A stretch of DNA of 17,066 bases from Geosiphon pyriformis (Eukaryota; Glomeromycota; Glomeromycetes; Archaeosporales; Geosiphonaceae). This document shows positions 8,217 to 15,923 of the stretch, one piece after another. A program made the position numbers and the translations under genes. Location: assembly GCA_016748015.1 (NCBI GenBank), contig JAAOMT010000698.1, positions 46,696 through 63,761 on the forward strand. The letters run 5' to 3'. The notes beneath the pieces were generated by a model. The model saw only the letters and a program-made list of their open reading frames with translations, was not told the origin of the DNA and made no database searches. How positions within the stretch are numbered: the stretch's first letter is position 1; each line of letters starts with the position of its first letter.

Positions 8217-8771
8217 ATTAACTGGAACTGTGAATCGTCCAGTTGAACCAAAATCTTGGGTTTCTCTATCACTTTTTCCTAATTGTTTTCTTTGATTGAC
8301 TAATTACAAATCTGAAATGTTGATTAGGAGTAGGTAAATAGCTTGGGCAATTTTTTCAGTATGTTTGATCTTGAATGGTTTGTCAGTTTTATTTTGAAGC
8401 ATTACTGTTATGTCTTCAGTATATCCAGCATCGATTATTCCTCTTCTGACATTGATTCCTTTGCTTGCCAAAAAGGACCGGGAGGCAATTTGAACCATTG
8501 CTCCTGGTGGGATTTCAAGTGCAATTTTGAGGTTGATTTTTGTGAGAGATTTGGATTTGAAAACAAGAATCTCCTTGTCTGGATATCTTAAGTTATATCC
8601 AGCATCAATTTCATGTGCTTTTTCAGTTTTTATTCCTTGTCTATTGTTGTTGAAGTATTTGAGTTGTAAGGCAGACTGATTTTCAATAAGATAGATGGGT
8701 GTTGTTTCAATTTCTTCAGTTGCTTCAGGTTCTCCAAATTCAATTTCGTTCTCATCACTTTCACTGGGCAA
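8217..8771 (-). pseudogene. dUTPase domain inside pol (five motifs, one internal stop)
   Basis: The five trimeric dUTPase motifs appear in order: motif 1 HEIDAGYNLRYP, motif 2 SRSFLASKGINV, motif 3 GIIDAGYTEDITVMLQN, motif 4 EKIAQAIYL, and after a TAA at 8304 motif 5 RETQDFGSTGRF. Several positions deviate by single transitions: Asp to Asn in motif 1, Ser to Phe in motif 2, Gly to Glu in motif 3 and two Gly positions in motif 5. dUTPase converts dUTP to dUMP and pyrophosphate, which would lower uracil incorporation during cDNA synthesis. It lies between the Cys-rich module and RT, a position unlike the post-integrase dUTPase of some other elements. The acidic linker SESDENEIEFGEPEATEEIE precedes it. 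Confidence 0.9.
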
Positions 8772-9629
8772 GGGGATGCTAAAAGCATAGCATTCAGGAC
8801 ACTACTGTTCATCACAAGGCATAATGCATTCTTCACATAGCCTAATGTTCATTTGCTCTAATCGTTGAATTTGAGCTTCTTGGATTGGGTAGATGTGGCT
8901 TGCAATTTGGTGGTAAACTTCTACTTCATCTTCGTAATTGAATCCAGCTAATTCTATGATGTATTCAATGTATTCTGCTTCCTTCATTTGACGGACATTT
9001 TCTTTGGTAGCTCTATTAATTAATGTCATTGCTAGGTCAAAAATCATCTCAGCATCATGGAGGCAGTGATAAAGTTTGTTGAGAGCACTGTTGTATGCTG
9101 CATTAAAGGGTGTTCCTCTTTTTACTTTTTCTGAAATTAATAAAGCATATTGACAGGTCTGATCGTAGACTCTTCTTCTTATTGCTACATCAATCCAATT
9201 GCATTCTTCTGGTAGCATATCTTCACAAGTCAAACAAGAGGTGTTATCCCATTTTCCGCTTCTTTTTATTAGATGGTCCCATCGTTCTCTGTGGCAAGTC
9301 TTGCAGTAATAACAAGTATGATTTTCATATTCTTTTTCAGGTGAAATGCAGGCTCCCATTGACAATAGTTTCTTGTGGCAGTCTTTACATTTAAGGGGAA
9401 TATAGGGGCATTGTTTCCTTGGTTCTGGCTTTGAATATGAGATATTCCATCCAGGAGTTTCGGATTCAGAGTGTGGTGTAAAATGTTCTTGTTCAGTTTC
9501 ATCGGCCCAATTGGACGTTGATCCAAGAGCCATGAATATTTTGATCATTGGTTTTTCTTCTTCTGGTTCAAATTCAAAAGCCGGGGCTTTTTTGGAGCAT
9601 TTGTTAAATGTACCACAAGTGGCAGGTAC
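8772..9629 (-). pseudogene. Cys-rich (zinc-binding-like) module between protease and dUTPase
   Basis: In frame with the protease, the segment opens VPATCGTFNKCSKKAP and an acidic stretch, then has CPYIPLKCKDCHKKLL, CISPE, CYYCKTC, SCLTCEDMLPEEC, a mainly helical middle (YDQTCQYALLISEKV to EAEYIEYIIELAGFNYEDEV, with HCLHDAEM), and ends RLCEECIMPCDEQ, TAG (8802), CPECYAFSIPLP. At least five CxxC pairs suggest several zinc sites; this is inferred from spacing. The old Gypsy remnant keeps the same pattern at 2320-3194, so the module is a conserved part of this family. I know no function for it. Candidate roles are nucleic-acid binding or dUTPase/RT assembly. Apart from TAG 8802, which lines up with a Tyr codon in the old copy, this part is open from 9548 down. 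Confidence 0.75.
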
Positions 9630-10157
9630 TCAGGCATGTTGTCCTTGGTAAAAAATTTGTAGTTCTTGGGTTTTCCAGTCTAATTTCGCATTGGCTTTCT
9701 GGAGCCAATAATTTCTGACAAGAGCTTGGTATTGGGGAGCATCCATGACCAAAACTTTGACTGGAATAGTGATTCCGTCAATTGTGAATGAGAAATTGTC
9801 AATCTCTTCTACTGGAGTCTTTTTTATGTCATTGGCAGTGACAATGATTGTCTGAGCTGGTCGGTCAACATTTTTTTTTAGCTGCTGCATCAATTGATAT
9901 GTGATAATGCTTCTGGCGGATCCATTGTCTAGGATCAAGCGAATTGACTTTTTTTTTACTTCAGCTTCTGTGTACATTGCAGTGATGGCTTTTTGCTCAT
10001 TAGCTGCTGCATTGCTAAGCAAGAATGGTGATTTATTTGCTTCAAATTCGAAAGGGAATATATCTGAAAGGTTGGCATTTTCAGCAATTCTGGCTGGTGG
10101 GATTGTGGTAGGAGTATAGAAAGAGTTTTGTTGTTGTGCTGCAGCTCTACTTTCCAA
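9630..10157 (-). pseudogene. Retropepsin-like aspartic protease
   Basis: The segment from ESRAAAQQQ reads into RLILDNGSARSIITYQLM, the place of the catalytic D-S/T-G triplet. Here it is DNG: the Asp is present but the usual Ser/Thr is Asn, one G-to-A change from AGT. The rest of the fold is recognisable: TIIVTANDIKKTPVEEI, FTIDGITIPVKVLVMDAPQY and QALVRNYWL. The enzyme would cut the gag-pol polyprotein as a dimer. The frame is ended by TGA at 9630, directly before VPATCG, and continues in frame. Its C-terminal tail is shared with the old copy at 3195-3323. Activity is doubtful. Confidence 0.85.
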
Positions 10158-11018
10158 GAGTGCAGTATGGTGAAAATTCTGTTCTTCAGGTATTGTTAAA
10201 TAACTGGGTTGAGTATGATAGTGATTGGATCTTGGTTGAATGAAATTTTGGGGGACTAATTGGTTGTTCGAACTAATTCTATTGTTGTTTACTTGGTATT
10301 GGTTTTGTGGTATGAATTGGTTTTGTGTAATCAGTCTTTGAGCAAGTACTTGATAATATTGTATGGGTGGTTGTTGGTATTGCTGTTGGATTGGCTGTGG
10401 AACAGGCTGATAATAGTTACTTGAGTATTGGGGTCTTGGTGGATAGTAAGCTGGTAGTGGTGGTTAATAATAAGATGGCTGTGGTGGAGGATAACGTTGA
10501 TTACTCCTATTTTGTTGGTCTTGTTGTAGCTTTCTGCAATCTCTTTTCCAGTGGCTGGAGATTCCACAGTAATGACAATTCTGAGGCTGGTTATTAGGAA
10601 GTGGTGCAAAGTTATTTTGATTTCATTTTTGGGGTGGTTAATATCTTTGGGGTTGCTATTGTTGTTGATTGGTGAAATAGTTTTCAACCTTCTTTGTGAG
10701 TTGGTCAATTTTTTCTTCAGCTGCTGAGCTGGTTTTTCCAATTGCCAAATTTACAAGTTTTGTGCAATTGGCCTCTTCTATGGCCATTTCATATCTTTTT
10801 GTATGCTGTATGGCAGAGTTTAAATCTTCTGGGACATATGGGTGAACCTTTTTAATTAGTTTATCTTTGAGACCAGCGATAAATTGATCCAAGATTTGAG
10901 TATTGGAGTAATAATCATTTGTTTTGAGTTGGCAAATTTGTCTGAGAAGTTTGTTGAATTTCCCAATATAAGTCATGACAGATTTAGAGGGTTCTTGTTT
11001 GATATTGCGAAAACAATT
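10158..11018 (-). pseudogene. gag: Gag C-terminal part with CCHC zinc knuckle and Gln/Pro-rich tail
   Basis: Continuing gag in frame, this has a capsid C-terminal segment (SVMTYIGKFNKLLRQICQL, DQFIAGLKDKLIKKV, a coiled-coil-like EEKIDQLTKKVENYF), a Gln run broken by TAG (10656), then a nucleocapsid knuckle CHYCGISSHWKRDC at 10536-10577 with C-x2-C-x4-H-x4-C spacing. That motif binds the element RNA. A long Gln/Pro/Tyr/Asn-rich tail follows and leads without a frame change into the protease. Stops at 10638 (TAA), 10623 (TGA) and 10464 (TAA) interrupt it. Confidence 0.85.
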
Positions 11019-12014
11019 TCAAAGTGTAATTGAGATGTTGTTATCGGTGAATTGTTCTAGGAAGACAGTTTTGAAAGCTGTCCAGTCATTAAAAGGGGTG
11101 GTCAAGTTTTCAAACCATTTGCCTGCTATTTTTTTGAGAAAGTAGGGAATTGTTCTTAACATTCTGGCAGCATTCCATCCATTTGCATCTCCAGCTTTAG
11201 TAACTTGGTCGAGCCATTCTTGGGGACTGGTCTCAATGTCTTCTTTATTGAATTCAGGGATTTTTGCAATATATGCTGTCATTTTGTCTTCTTCGTTTTC
11301 ACTGTCTATTGATTCTTCTTTAGATATTTCAGAGTCGTTTTCTTTGTTTGCTACTGTTTTAGAGTGTTCACTTTGATTTTCAGCTAGAAAGTCAAGAAGA
11401 TTGGAACTAGTTTGAAGGGGTTCTTGTTGTTTGGTGGGACTTCTAGGTGATGTAAAATCTTCTAGTCTTGCAAATCGATTTAAGAATGAGTTAGGTGTTT
11501 GTGCTTGTGCAAGTAAAGCTGGAAAAGATGTAATAGTAAGTGAAAGTTTTGAACTGGTTCCTTGTTCAGGTGTTTGTAAGTGTTTGGTAGTTGTTTTTGG
11601 TTGTATTGGGGTATTTGGGGTGGTTTTTGAATATTGCTTCAGTTTGTGTTTGCCTTTGTTGCTTGTTTCTGTCTTCAATTCAAAATCAATAGTGTATTGA
11701 GACTGCACTAGATATGTTTCTTTACAGTACTTGATAATGTTAAAATTAAGTTCTTGAAAGTAAGTGGCAAGTGTTTCACTGTTAAGGTCTTCAGTTCTCA
11801 ACTGTGAATAGTGTGCTAAATTATTGTAAAAGTTGCTTCTAACTTCTGAGATATTGTAATTTCCAAAAAGATAATTGTTGATGTGGTTTTCAATGTATTG
11901 GTATACTGATTTCTTGACAACTTCAATTCCATCTGGAATGTTGAATCTTTGTTTGCAGTGAGTGTAAATTGACTGGTAGTACTCTAAAGTTGTTGCATCT
12001 GGTGTGGTCGCCAC
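11019..12014 (-). pseudogene. gag: Gag, N-terminal and capsid-like part
   Basis: An open stretch of 331 codons ends at a TGA (11019) that relatives would probably read through as Arg. Residues 1-110 are probably helical with many Asn and Tyr. Residues 110-230 are low-complexity Thr/Ser/Gln/Pro, followed by an acidic patch (SEISKEESIDSENEEDK). From about residue 245 (MTAYIAKIPEF, EWLDQV, GWNAARMLRTIPYFLKKIAGKWFENL, DWTAFKTVFLEQF) it matches the retrotransposon gag capsid pattern of spaced Trp residues and a QF end. Gag would assemble the particle that packages the RNA. The next segment continues in the same frame. The start is uncertain because no ATG precedes the GTG. Confidence 0.75.
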
Positions 12015-12040
12015 TTTGAATTTGTTTTTGCTGTGTTGTT

Positions 12041-12057
12041 TCAGTGGGAGAGCACCA
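12041..12057 (-). promoter_or_regulatory. Primer-binding site
   Basis: Two bases inside the 5' LTR the minus strand reads TGGTGCTCTCCCACTGA. The leading TGG pairs with a tRNA CCA end, and the complement would be the 3' end of a tRNA whose acceptor strand is GGAGAGC with discriminator A. A C falls at the T-stem place that is invariant in tRNAs. Which tRNA is used cannot be decided without the genome's tRNA set. Confidence 0.75.
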
Positions 12058-12651
12058 AATGTTACTGGAGGTTTTTGGTCTCTTCTTGGCTCTTGTATGT
12101 TTGTTGTAATGCTGTTAATTCACGACTATGGGAAGTGCTTGAACCTCCGATAACTGAATTTATTTTCAAATTATCTCCTATAATTTGAACTGCTGGGCTT
12201 ATAAGTGGAATGACCAATTCCATGCCAGTTACTTTGTATAGTTACATTGTAGTAAATGTCAACTCTTTCCCAGGAATTGTTTGTCTGGAAGCTCACTAAA
12301 TGTGTAGTTATTTTGCTGTGAAAGTCAACTTTTTTACAGGAATCTCATCTGTAGGCTACTTTAATGATTATAATAAGAAAATAAAAAAATGAAAATAAAA
12401 GAAATGTAAAAGGAATAGAATTCTGCCAAGAGAAACGTTTTCTATCCAGGCCTGGAGTCACTAACAGTTTACTGAAATTGGTAGCTAATCAATTTCAAAA
12501 CATTAGTTGGGTTTTGGGGATTTTTCAAGTGCAATAATTAAAAAATTTGGTTTTTCGAATTATTTGGTATTTATTTCTTTTTGTGTGTGTAAGAATGGTT
12601 CTAAGTAATAAATCTAAAATAAGATGCATTTTCTCGAAGAGAAGAGCTCTT

Positions 12652-12659
12652 CTTTTATA
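12652..12659 (-). promoter_or_regulatory. TATA box of the 5' LTR
   Basis: TATAAAAG on the minus strand is conserved in both LTRs (3916-3923 in the other). A perfect 14-bp palindrome AGAAGAGCTCTTCT (12640-12653) overlaps its downstream edge. Transcription would start about 25-30 bases further, near 12625, and run leftward through gag-pol. Confidence 0.65.
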
Positions 12660-12706
12660 CAACTTGTCATAACACTATTCTATGAACTTGAACTTTGCTA
12701 TTTTCT

Positions 12707-12809
12707 ATAATTTCACTAAACTAAAGATATATTTCGGCAAACTATAAGTTATTTCTGCAAACTATTAGATATTTTGGCAAACTATTAATTATTTTGGCGA
12801 ACTTTTTGA
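12707..12809 (-). repeat. Five degenerate 20-bp tandem units in U3 of the 5' LTR
   Basis: Units begin near 12707, 12727, 12749, 12769 and 12789 and share TTTCGGCAAACTAT-like cores. They sit about 50-150 bases upstream of the TATA box, where enhancers are expected. The other LTR has six units, so the copy number has changed between the two. Confidence 0.75.
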
Positions 12810-13020
12810 ATGTTACATAGTTTGGGGTATTGCATGATTGATCATCACAATTAGGTTACATTTGTGTTATGCACAAATTGGGTTATTAATTAAATGATAA
12901 TTTCGGATATTTTGCTAATGTAATAAGTGATAATTTGAAATGATAATATATGCTAATTAATGATAAAATTTATAAAGGTAATTCCATGTTAAACAATATC
13001 TTTAATTTTGTCTGGTAACA

Positions 13021-13830
13021 CCAAGAAGATTTTTTCTAAAATTTTCTTAAATCAGATTTTTTTTGTCTACAATTGTTTTGGTGTGTTTTGTGGAAACAAC
13101 TTTTCTGTCTTAAAAGATATTTCAACACAATTACTTATTTTTACTGTTAGATCTGTGGTTAAAATGTTTTAAAAAAGAACAAAAAAATTTAGTTGGGTTT
13201 ATAGAACATGCAAAAAGTGTATAATTCTGTTGGCTGAGCTTATTTAAGAGCTAATTTATAGTGTATTAAAATATGCAAAAAGTTTATTGGTTTTTTTGGT
13301 ACTATTTATAAGAATAAAATAAATAAAATTATGACAGATTGTGGTTTTTCTGATAATTATTAGGTGCATAATAGTCTGAATAAGGGTAAAATGTTTTCTT
13401 TTCTTCTTTGAAAAATTTTTTTATGATTATTTTATGTATAAGATAAAGAAACATGAACATTTATGTAGATACTATATTAATACTAGTTTTATTGTTAAAA
13501 CAGATAAGATTGAAGCCAAAAGTGAAAGAATTTTTTTCTTTACAGCTAATGTTTTTGTTGATAATACTATTTGAATTGGAAACAGTTTGGCATCTACACA
13601 ATATATATTAAACATTGCCAGTGAATTTTTTTTGATCAATGATATTTCAAATAACAATAATAAGACCATGACTATACCTATTAATCATAGAATCAAGAAT
13701 TTTATTTTGAAGATCAATGATTTGTCAATTTCAATTGTCAAAAATAGTAAGTTACATAAATACTTGAGGATTTTTTTGTCAACTGAAAATATATTCAGAT
13801 CTAATTTAGTTTAAAACTTACTCTTATATC
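13021..13830 (+). pseudogene. LINE reverse transcriptase remnant
   Basis: Pieces in order are NNFSVLKDIST, a TAG then NMQKVYNSVG and TGA (about 13206-13240), FIGFFGTIYKNKINKIMTD, VHNSLNKGKMFSFLL with TGA, and NVFVDNTI, TGA (13572), IGNS, followed by STQYILNIASEFFLINDISNN. The second of the two catalytic Asp in the FVDD box (13557-13565) is Asn, and the usual Asp of the first catalytic motif is also Asn. Both are single G-to-A changes. The enzyme cannot have been active in this state. TGA codons stand where LINE RTs of this type have Trp. Confidence 0.85.
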
Positions 13831-13859
13831 AAGTTTTTCTTTAATGTGGTGTTGAAAAA

Positions 13860-14480
13860 AGTGATTACTAATAAACAGTTCTTATATTTAGTGTCAGCAG
13901 TTTTACAGTCTATTGTTAATTACTGGTTACAGTTTAGTTTTGTTTTATTCAGTATATATTATAAATAAAATACTATGATCAAAAAGGATCTCAAGCTGAA
14001 GACCAATTTGCTGAGAGATTTTTCCAATAAGACTTTGCATTATTTATTTATGTATAATTTAAAGTCTTTTAACCAGATTTAGGCTGAAGAGAAGTTAACT
14101 TTATTGGTTACTTTTTTTAATATTCCTGGTATTTTTAGGCATTTATTTGAATATAGGTTTTTGGATTTGCAGATCTTAGAATAAACTCTTTTAAATCCTT
14201 TGCAATTTTTTGTTAAGCTGTATATTAGTCCAGTAAACAATTTTTTAACTGGAATAATAAAAATTCTCTTACTTAATAAGTTATCTATAATAAACAATTT
14301 GTCTAATGCATTCTGCAATCTGGGAAATTTTTTAATGTTAGATATTTTGGGTGAGTTCTTGTACTATAATTTAATGTGCTCTTCAAAGCAGTTTAGTATC
14401 ACATTTGATAACAGATTTCTGGACAAAAAAAATAGTGTGATAAATTAAAAAACTTTTTAATATTAAAAAAATTGGATTCC
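13860..14480 (+). pseudogene. LINE connector region between RT and RNase H
   Basis: One frame is largely readable from about 13890 to 14466: LVSAVLQSIVNYWLQFSFV, TMIKKDLKLKTNLLRDF, YNLKSFNQI, FRHLFEYRFLDLQIL, NPLQFFVKLYISPVNNFL, SNAFCNLGNFLMLDILGEF and FDNRFLDKKNSVIN. Stops are TAA or TAG, several at places where Trp or Gln is expected. The segment probably contains the RT thumb; no catalytic residues are known in it. Confidence 0.7.
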
Positions 14481-15030
14481 AAGAGTGTTGTGTCTTATTG
14501 GTTTAACTTGACTTTGAGATTTTTGCATAATAATAGTGCTTTAAAGTTAAATTCTATGGAGACTGATGGTTTTCTTGATACAAATGTTTTAAAATCTGCT
14601 GGGTTTTTTAAAGTGCATAATAGTTTGTTTAAAATTTGGTTGAGTGCTATTAAGATATATATGAATGGTTTTTTAAGGAACATAGATTGCTGATAGAGCT
14701 GTAGCATATTTTTTTGTGGTGAATATGAAAATTGCTGTTGTAATTTATAGATTTCTGTCTTCTATAATGGCTAAACTATAGGCTGTAGCATTGTTCTTAA
14801 TATGCATTTTATTTTCTTGTACAATAATAGTGTATTTGAACAGTTAGACTGCTATTAATACTTGTGTTTTTAAGATTAAATTTACTAAGTTGGACTTTGA
14901 CAATTAATATTGAATGAAGAGAAAACATATTGTCAAATTAATAAAGATTAAACATCTTTCAATTTAATAGATAAAGATTAAAGTTTATTCAAGTGTTTTT
15001 GACAATATTAAAACTAATTCTTTGGCAAAA
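14480..15030 (+). pseudogene. LINE RNase H domain remnant with lost catalytic residues
   Basis: The domain opens after SYWFNLTLRF and KIWLSAIKIYMNGFLRN, where RNase H normally has a catalytic Asp in a TDGS motif; here it is Asn. Next come LSSIMAKL, TAG, AVAL, where the catalytic Glu of the AEL motif is Lys, and IIVYLNS, TAG, TAIN, where the Asp of SDSQ is Asn. The end reads DNIKTNSLAKMA near 15005-15040, with Asn again at the usual ADxLAK Asp. Every loss is one G-to-A change. Confidence 0.75.
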
Positions 15031-15059
15031 ATGGCTGTTTCTTCTTTCTTTTTTTTTGC

Positions 15060-15923
15060 CAATTAGGGTGGTTAAATATATTGTTATGGCTAAAGGCATA
15101 ATTATGTCTAACAACACTTATTATTTTGTTTGTGATATTTATAGATTAATTAATTGTGCTCAGTAGAAGACTGGCCTTAGTTACAATATTTTTTTTAATT
15201 TCTTAATTAATAAGATAAATTGGATATCTACTATACAGATTTGATACTCTAATTCTTATATGCTATCTGAGTTTATTAACAAATAGTTGGCTAATTTGTG
15301 TACTTATTTGATAAAAGCTATACATAAATGTTTGCCAGTAGTTGTTAGAAAAAAATTGTATAACAAGTTGTATTCTCAAGTTTTGTGTTTGTTTTGTGGA
15401 GAAATTGAGTTATTAAATTATGTTTTTACTTATATTAATAATGCTAACATTTAAGAAGAAATTTTGTTAAAGACTTCAGACATCTAGATTTTGTTGATTA
15501 GAATTTGTGGCTTTTTTTTTGCTGTTTTGAAAACTTTTTTTGAGTACTCATTAAATGTGAGATTGTATATAGTAATTGGTAAAGACTTTGTATTGAAACA
15601 TTAGTGTAATAAGACTATTGTAATTCTTAAAAAAAAAGGACAAGCTATTATAGTAGTGGTTAGATTTGTAAAGTATTTGGTAAAAAAACATCATTTAAGA
15701 ATTTGGTTTATAAAGTCTAAGCATAAGATAGATATAAAGAGGACTGGTTTAATAAAAAATGATAATATCTGAATTGTTTTGTAATTTGGCTGGAAGTTTG
15801 TCAAATAGAGTGATTTATTTGCTTAGTATTATTGAGTTTTTTGCTATTAGCTTTGGCAAATATAAGCCATGTACTTTTTTTTCTAATTTAAGTAGTTATG
15901 CTAGTGTTTATGTAGATGTATAG
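15060..15923 (+). pseudogene. LINE C-terminal region with degenerate zinc-ribbon motif
   Basis: The frame gives NNTYYFVCDIYRLINCAQ, TGLSYNIFFNFLINKINWIS, TYLIKAIHKCLPVVVRKKLYN and VLCLFCGEIELLNYVFTY (about 15380-15440). The LCxxCGE core with a later H and C is the zinc-binding end typical of these LINEs; here the H and last C have become Tyr. After a frame change near 15740-15780 it ends NLAGSLSNRVIYLLSII, FFAISFGKYKPCTFFSNL, YVDV and TAG (15921-15923). The second LINE shows the same landmarks on the other strand. Confidence 0.75.

Larger units (their letters stand above)
5103..12014 (-). pseudogene. Gag-pol polyprotein, single reading frame, broken by 22 stops and one deletion
   Basis: From 12014 to the terminal TAA at 5103-5105 all domains lie in one minus-strand frame, except 6534-6948, which was pushed out of frame by a deletion near 6950. 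In-frame stops begin at 11019 (TGA), 10656 (TAG), 10638 (TAA), 10623 (TGA), 10464 (TAA), 9630 (TGA), 8802 (TAG), 8304 (TAA), 8199 (TAG), 7689 (TAA), 7371 (TGA), 6916 (TAA), 6637, 6610 (TGA), 6538 (TAA), 6531, 6198, 5973, 5844 (TGA), 5547 (TAA), 5343 and 5154 (TGA). The unbroken ancestor would have been about 2,350 codons with no gag/pol frameshift. There is no ATG in frame at the 5' end: 12012-12014 is GTG, perhaps a mutated ATG, within an open stretch reaching the LTR. The domains are listed separately. Confidence 0.9.
3324..13020 (-). mobile_element. Near-complete but defective Ty3/Gypsy LTR retrotransposon with dUTPase
   Basis: Two direct LTRs bound a 9.7-kb element on the minus strand. 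It has a primer-binding site next to the 5' LTR, a polypurine tract next to the 3' LTR, and gag, protease, RT, RNase H and integrase in that order. Integrase after RNase H assigns it to Ty3/Gypsy rather than Copia. Extra parts are a Cys-rich module plus dUTPase between protease and RT, and a separate ORF after pol. The outermost ends are TGTTACCAG and CTGGTAACA, a perfect inverted pair. Bases flanking the ends (3319-3323 TGTAG, 13021-13025 CCAAG) do not match, so no target-site duplication is visible. Twenty-two in-frame stops and a deletion make it non-autonomous. The LTRs differ by roughly 8-10% by eye, mostly transitions. Confidence 0.93.
12060..13020 (-). repeat. 5' LTR of the Gypsy element
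   Basis: This 961-bp direct repeat of 3324-4299 has TGTTAC...GTAACA ends. On the minus strand U3 runs from 13020 to the TATA box at 12652-12659, with R and U5 beyond it. Most differences from the other LTR are transitions, several of them CpG against TpG or CpA. It abuts the LINE remnant at 13021. Confidence 0.93.
13021..15923 (+). pseudogene. Decayed LINE-type retrotransposon ORF (RT, RNase H, C-terminal region), 5' part missing
   Basis: The plus strand, read across several frames, gives a non-LTR retrotransposon ORF in order: RT (13021 to about 13830), connector (about 13860-14480), RNase H (about 14640-15030) and a C-terminal Cys-containing region to a TAG at 15921-15923. The endonuclease and the first RT motifs are absent; coding similarity starts directly at the LTR edge. 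The reading is broken by dozens of stops and shifts. No CpG is seen anywhere in it. I judge the family from the pattern of LINE proteins known in arbuscular mycorrhizal fungi, without a search. The second LINE at 16093-17066 is a relative. Confidence 0.85.

Noticed and set aside
8343-8591. Plus-strand ORF of 82 codons
   Set aside because: It is antisense to the dUTPase motifs, which are clear on the minus strand.
9110-9394. Plus-strand ORF with hydrophobic Leu/Phe start that could suggest a membrane protein
   Set aside because: It is antisense to the Cys-rich module, whose reading is supported by the old copy. Hydrophobicity arises from complementing Lys/Glu codons.
9901-10119. Plus-strand ORF of 72 codons
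   Set aside because: It is antisense to the protease active-site region.
10331-10741. Minus-strand ORF of 136 codons rich in Asn, His and Ile
   Set aside because: It is in a different frame from the CCHC knuckle and gag tail, which read through the same bases in the main frame.
11431-11700. Plus-strand ORF of 89 codons
   Set aside because: It is antisense to the low-complexity part of gag; no family resemblance.
13472-13669. Minus-strand ORF of 65 codons
   Set aside because: It is antisense to the LINE RT box, which is supported on the plus strand.
14079-14318. Minus-strand ORF of 79 codons
   Set aside because: It is antisense to the LINE connector, where the plus-strand frame is readable over about 570 bases.
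14495-14707. Minus-strand ORF of 70 codons
   Set aside because: It is antisense to the start of the LINE RNase H region.
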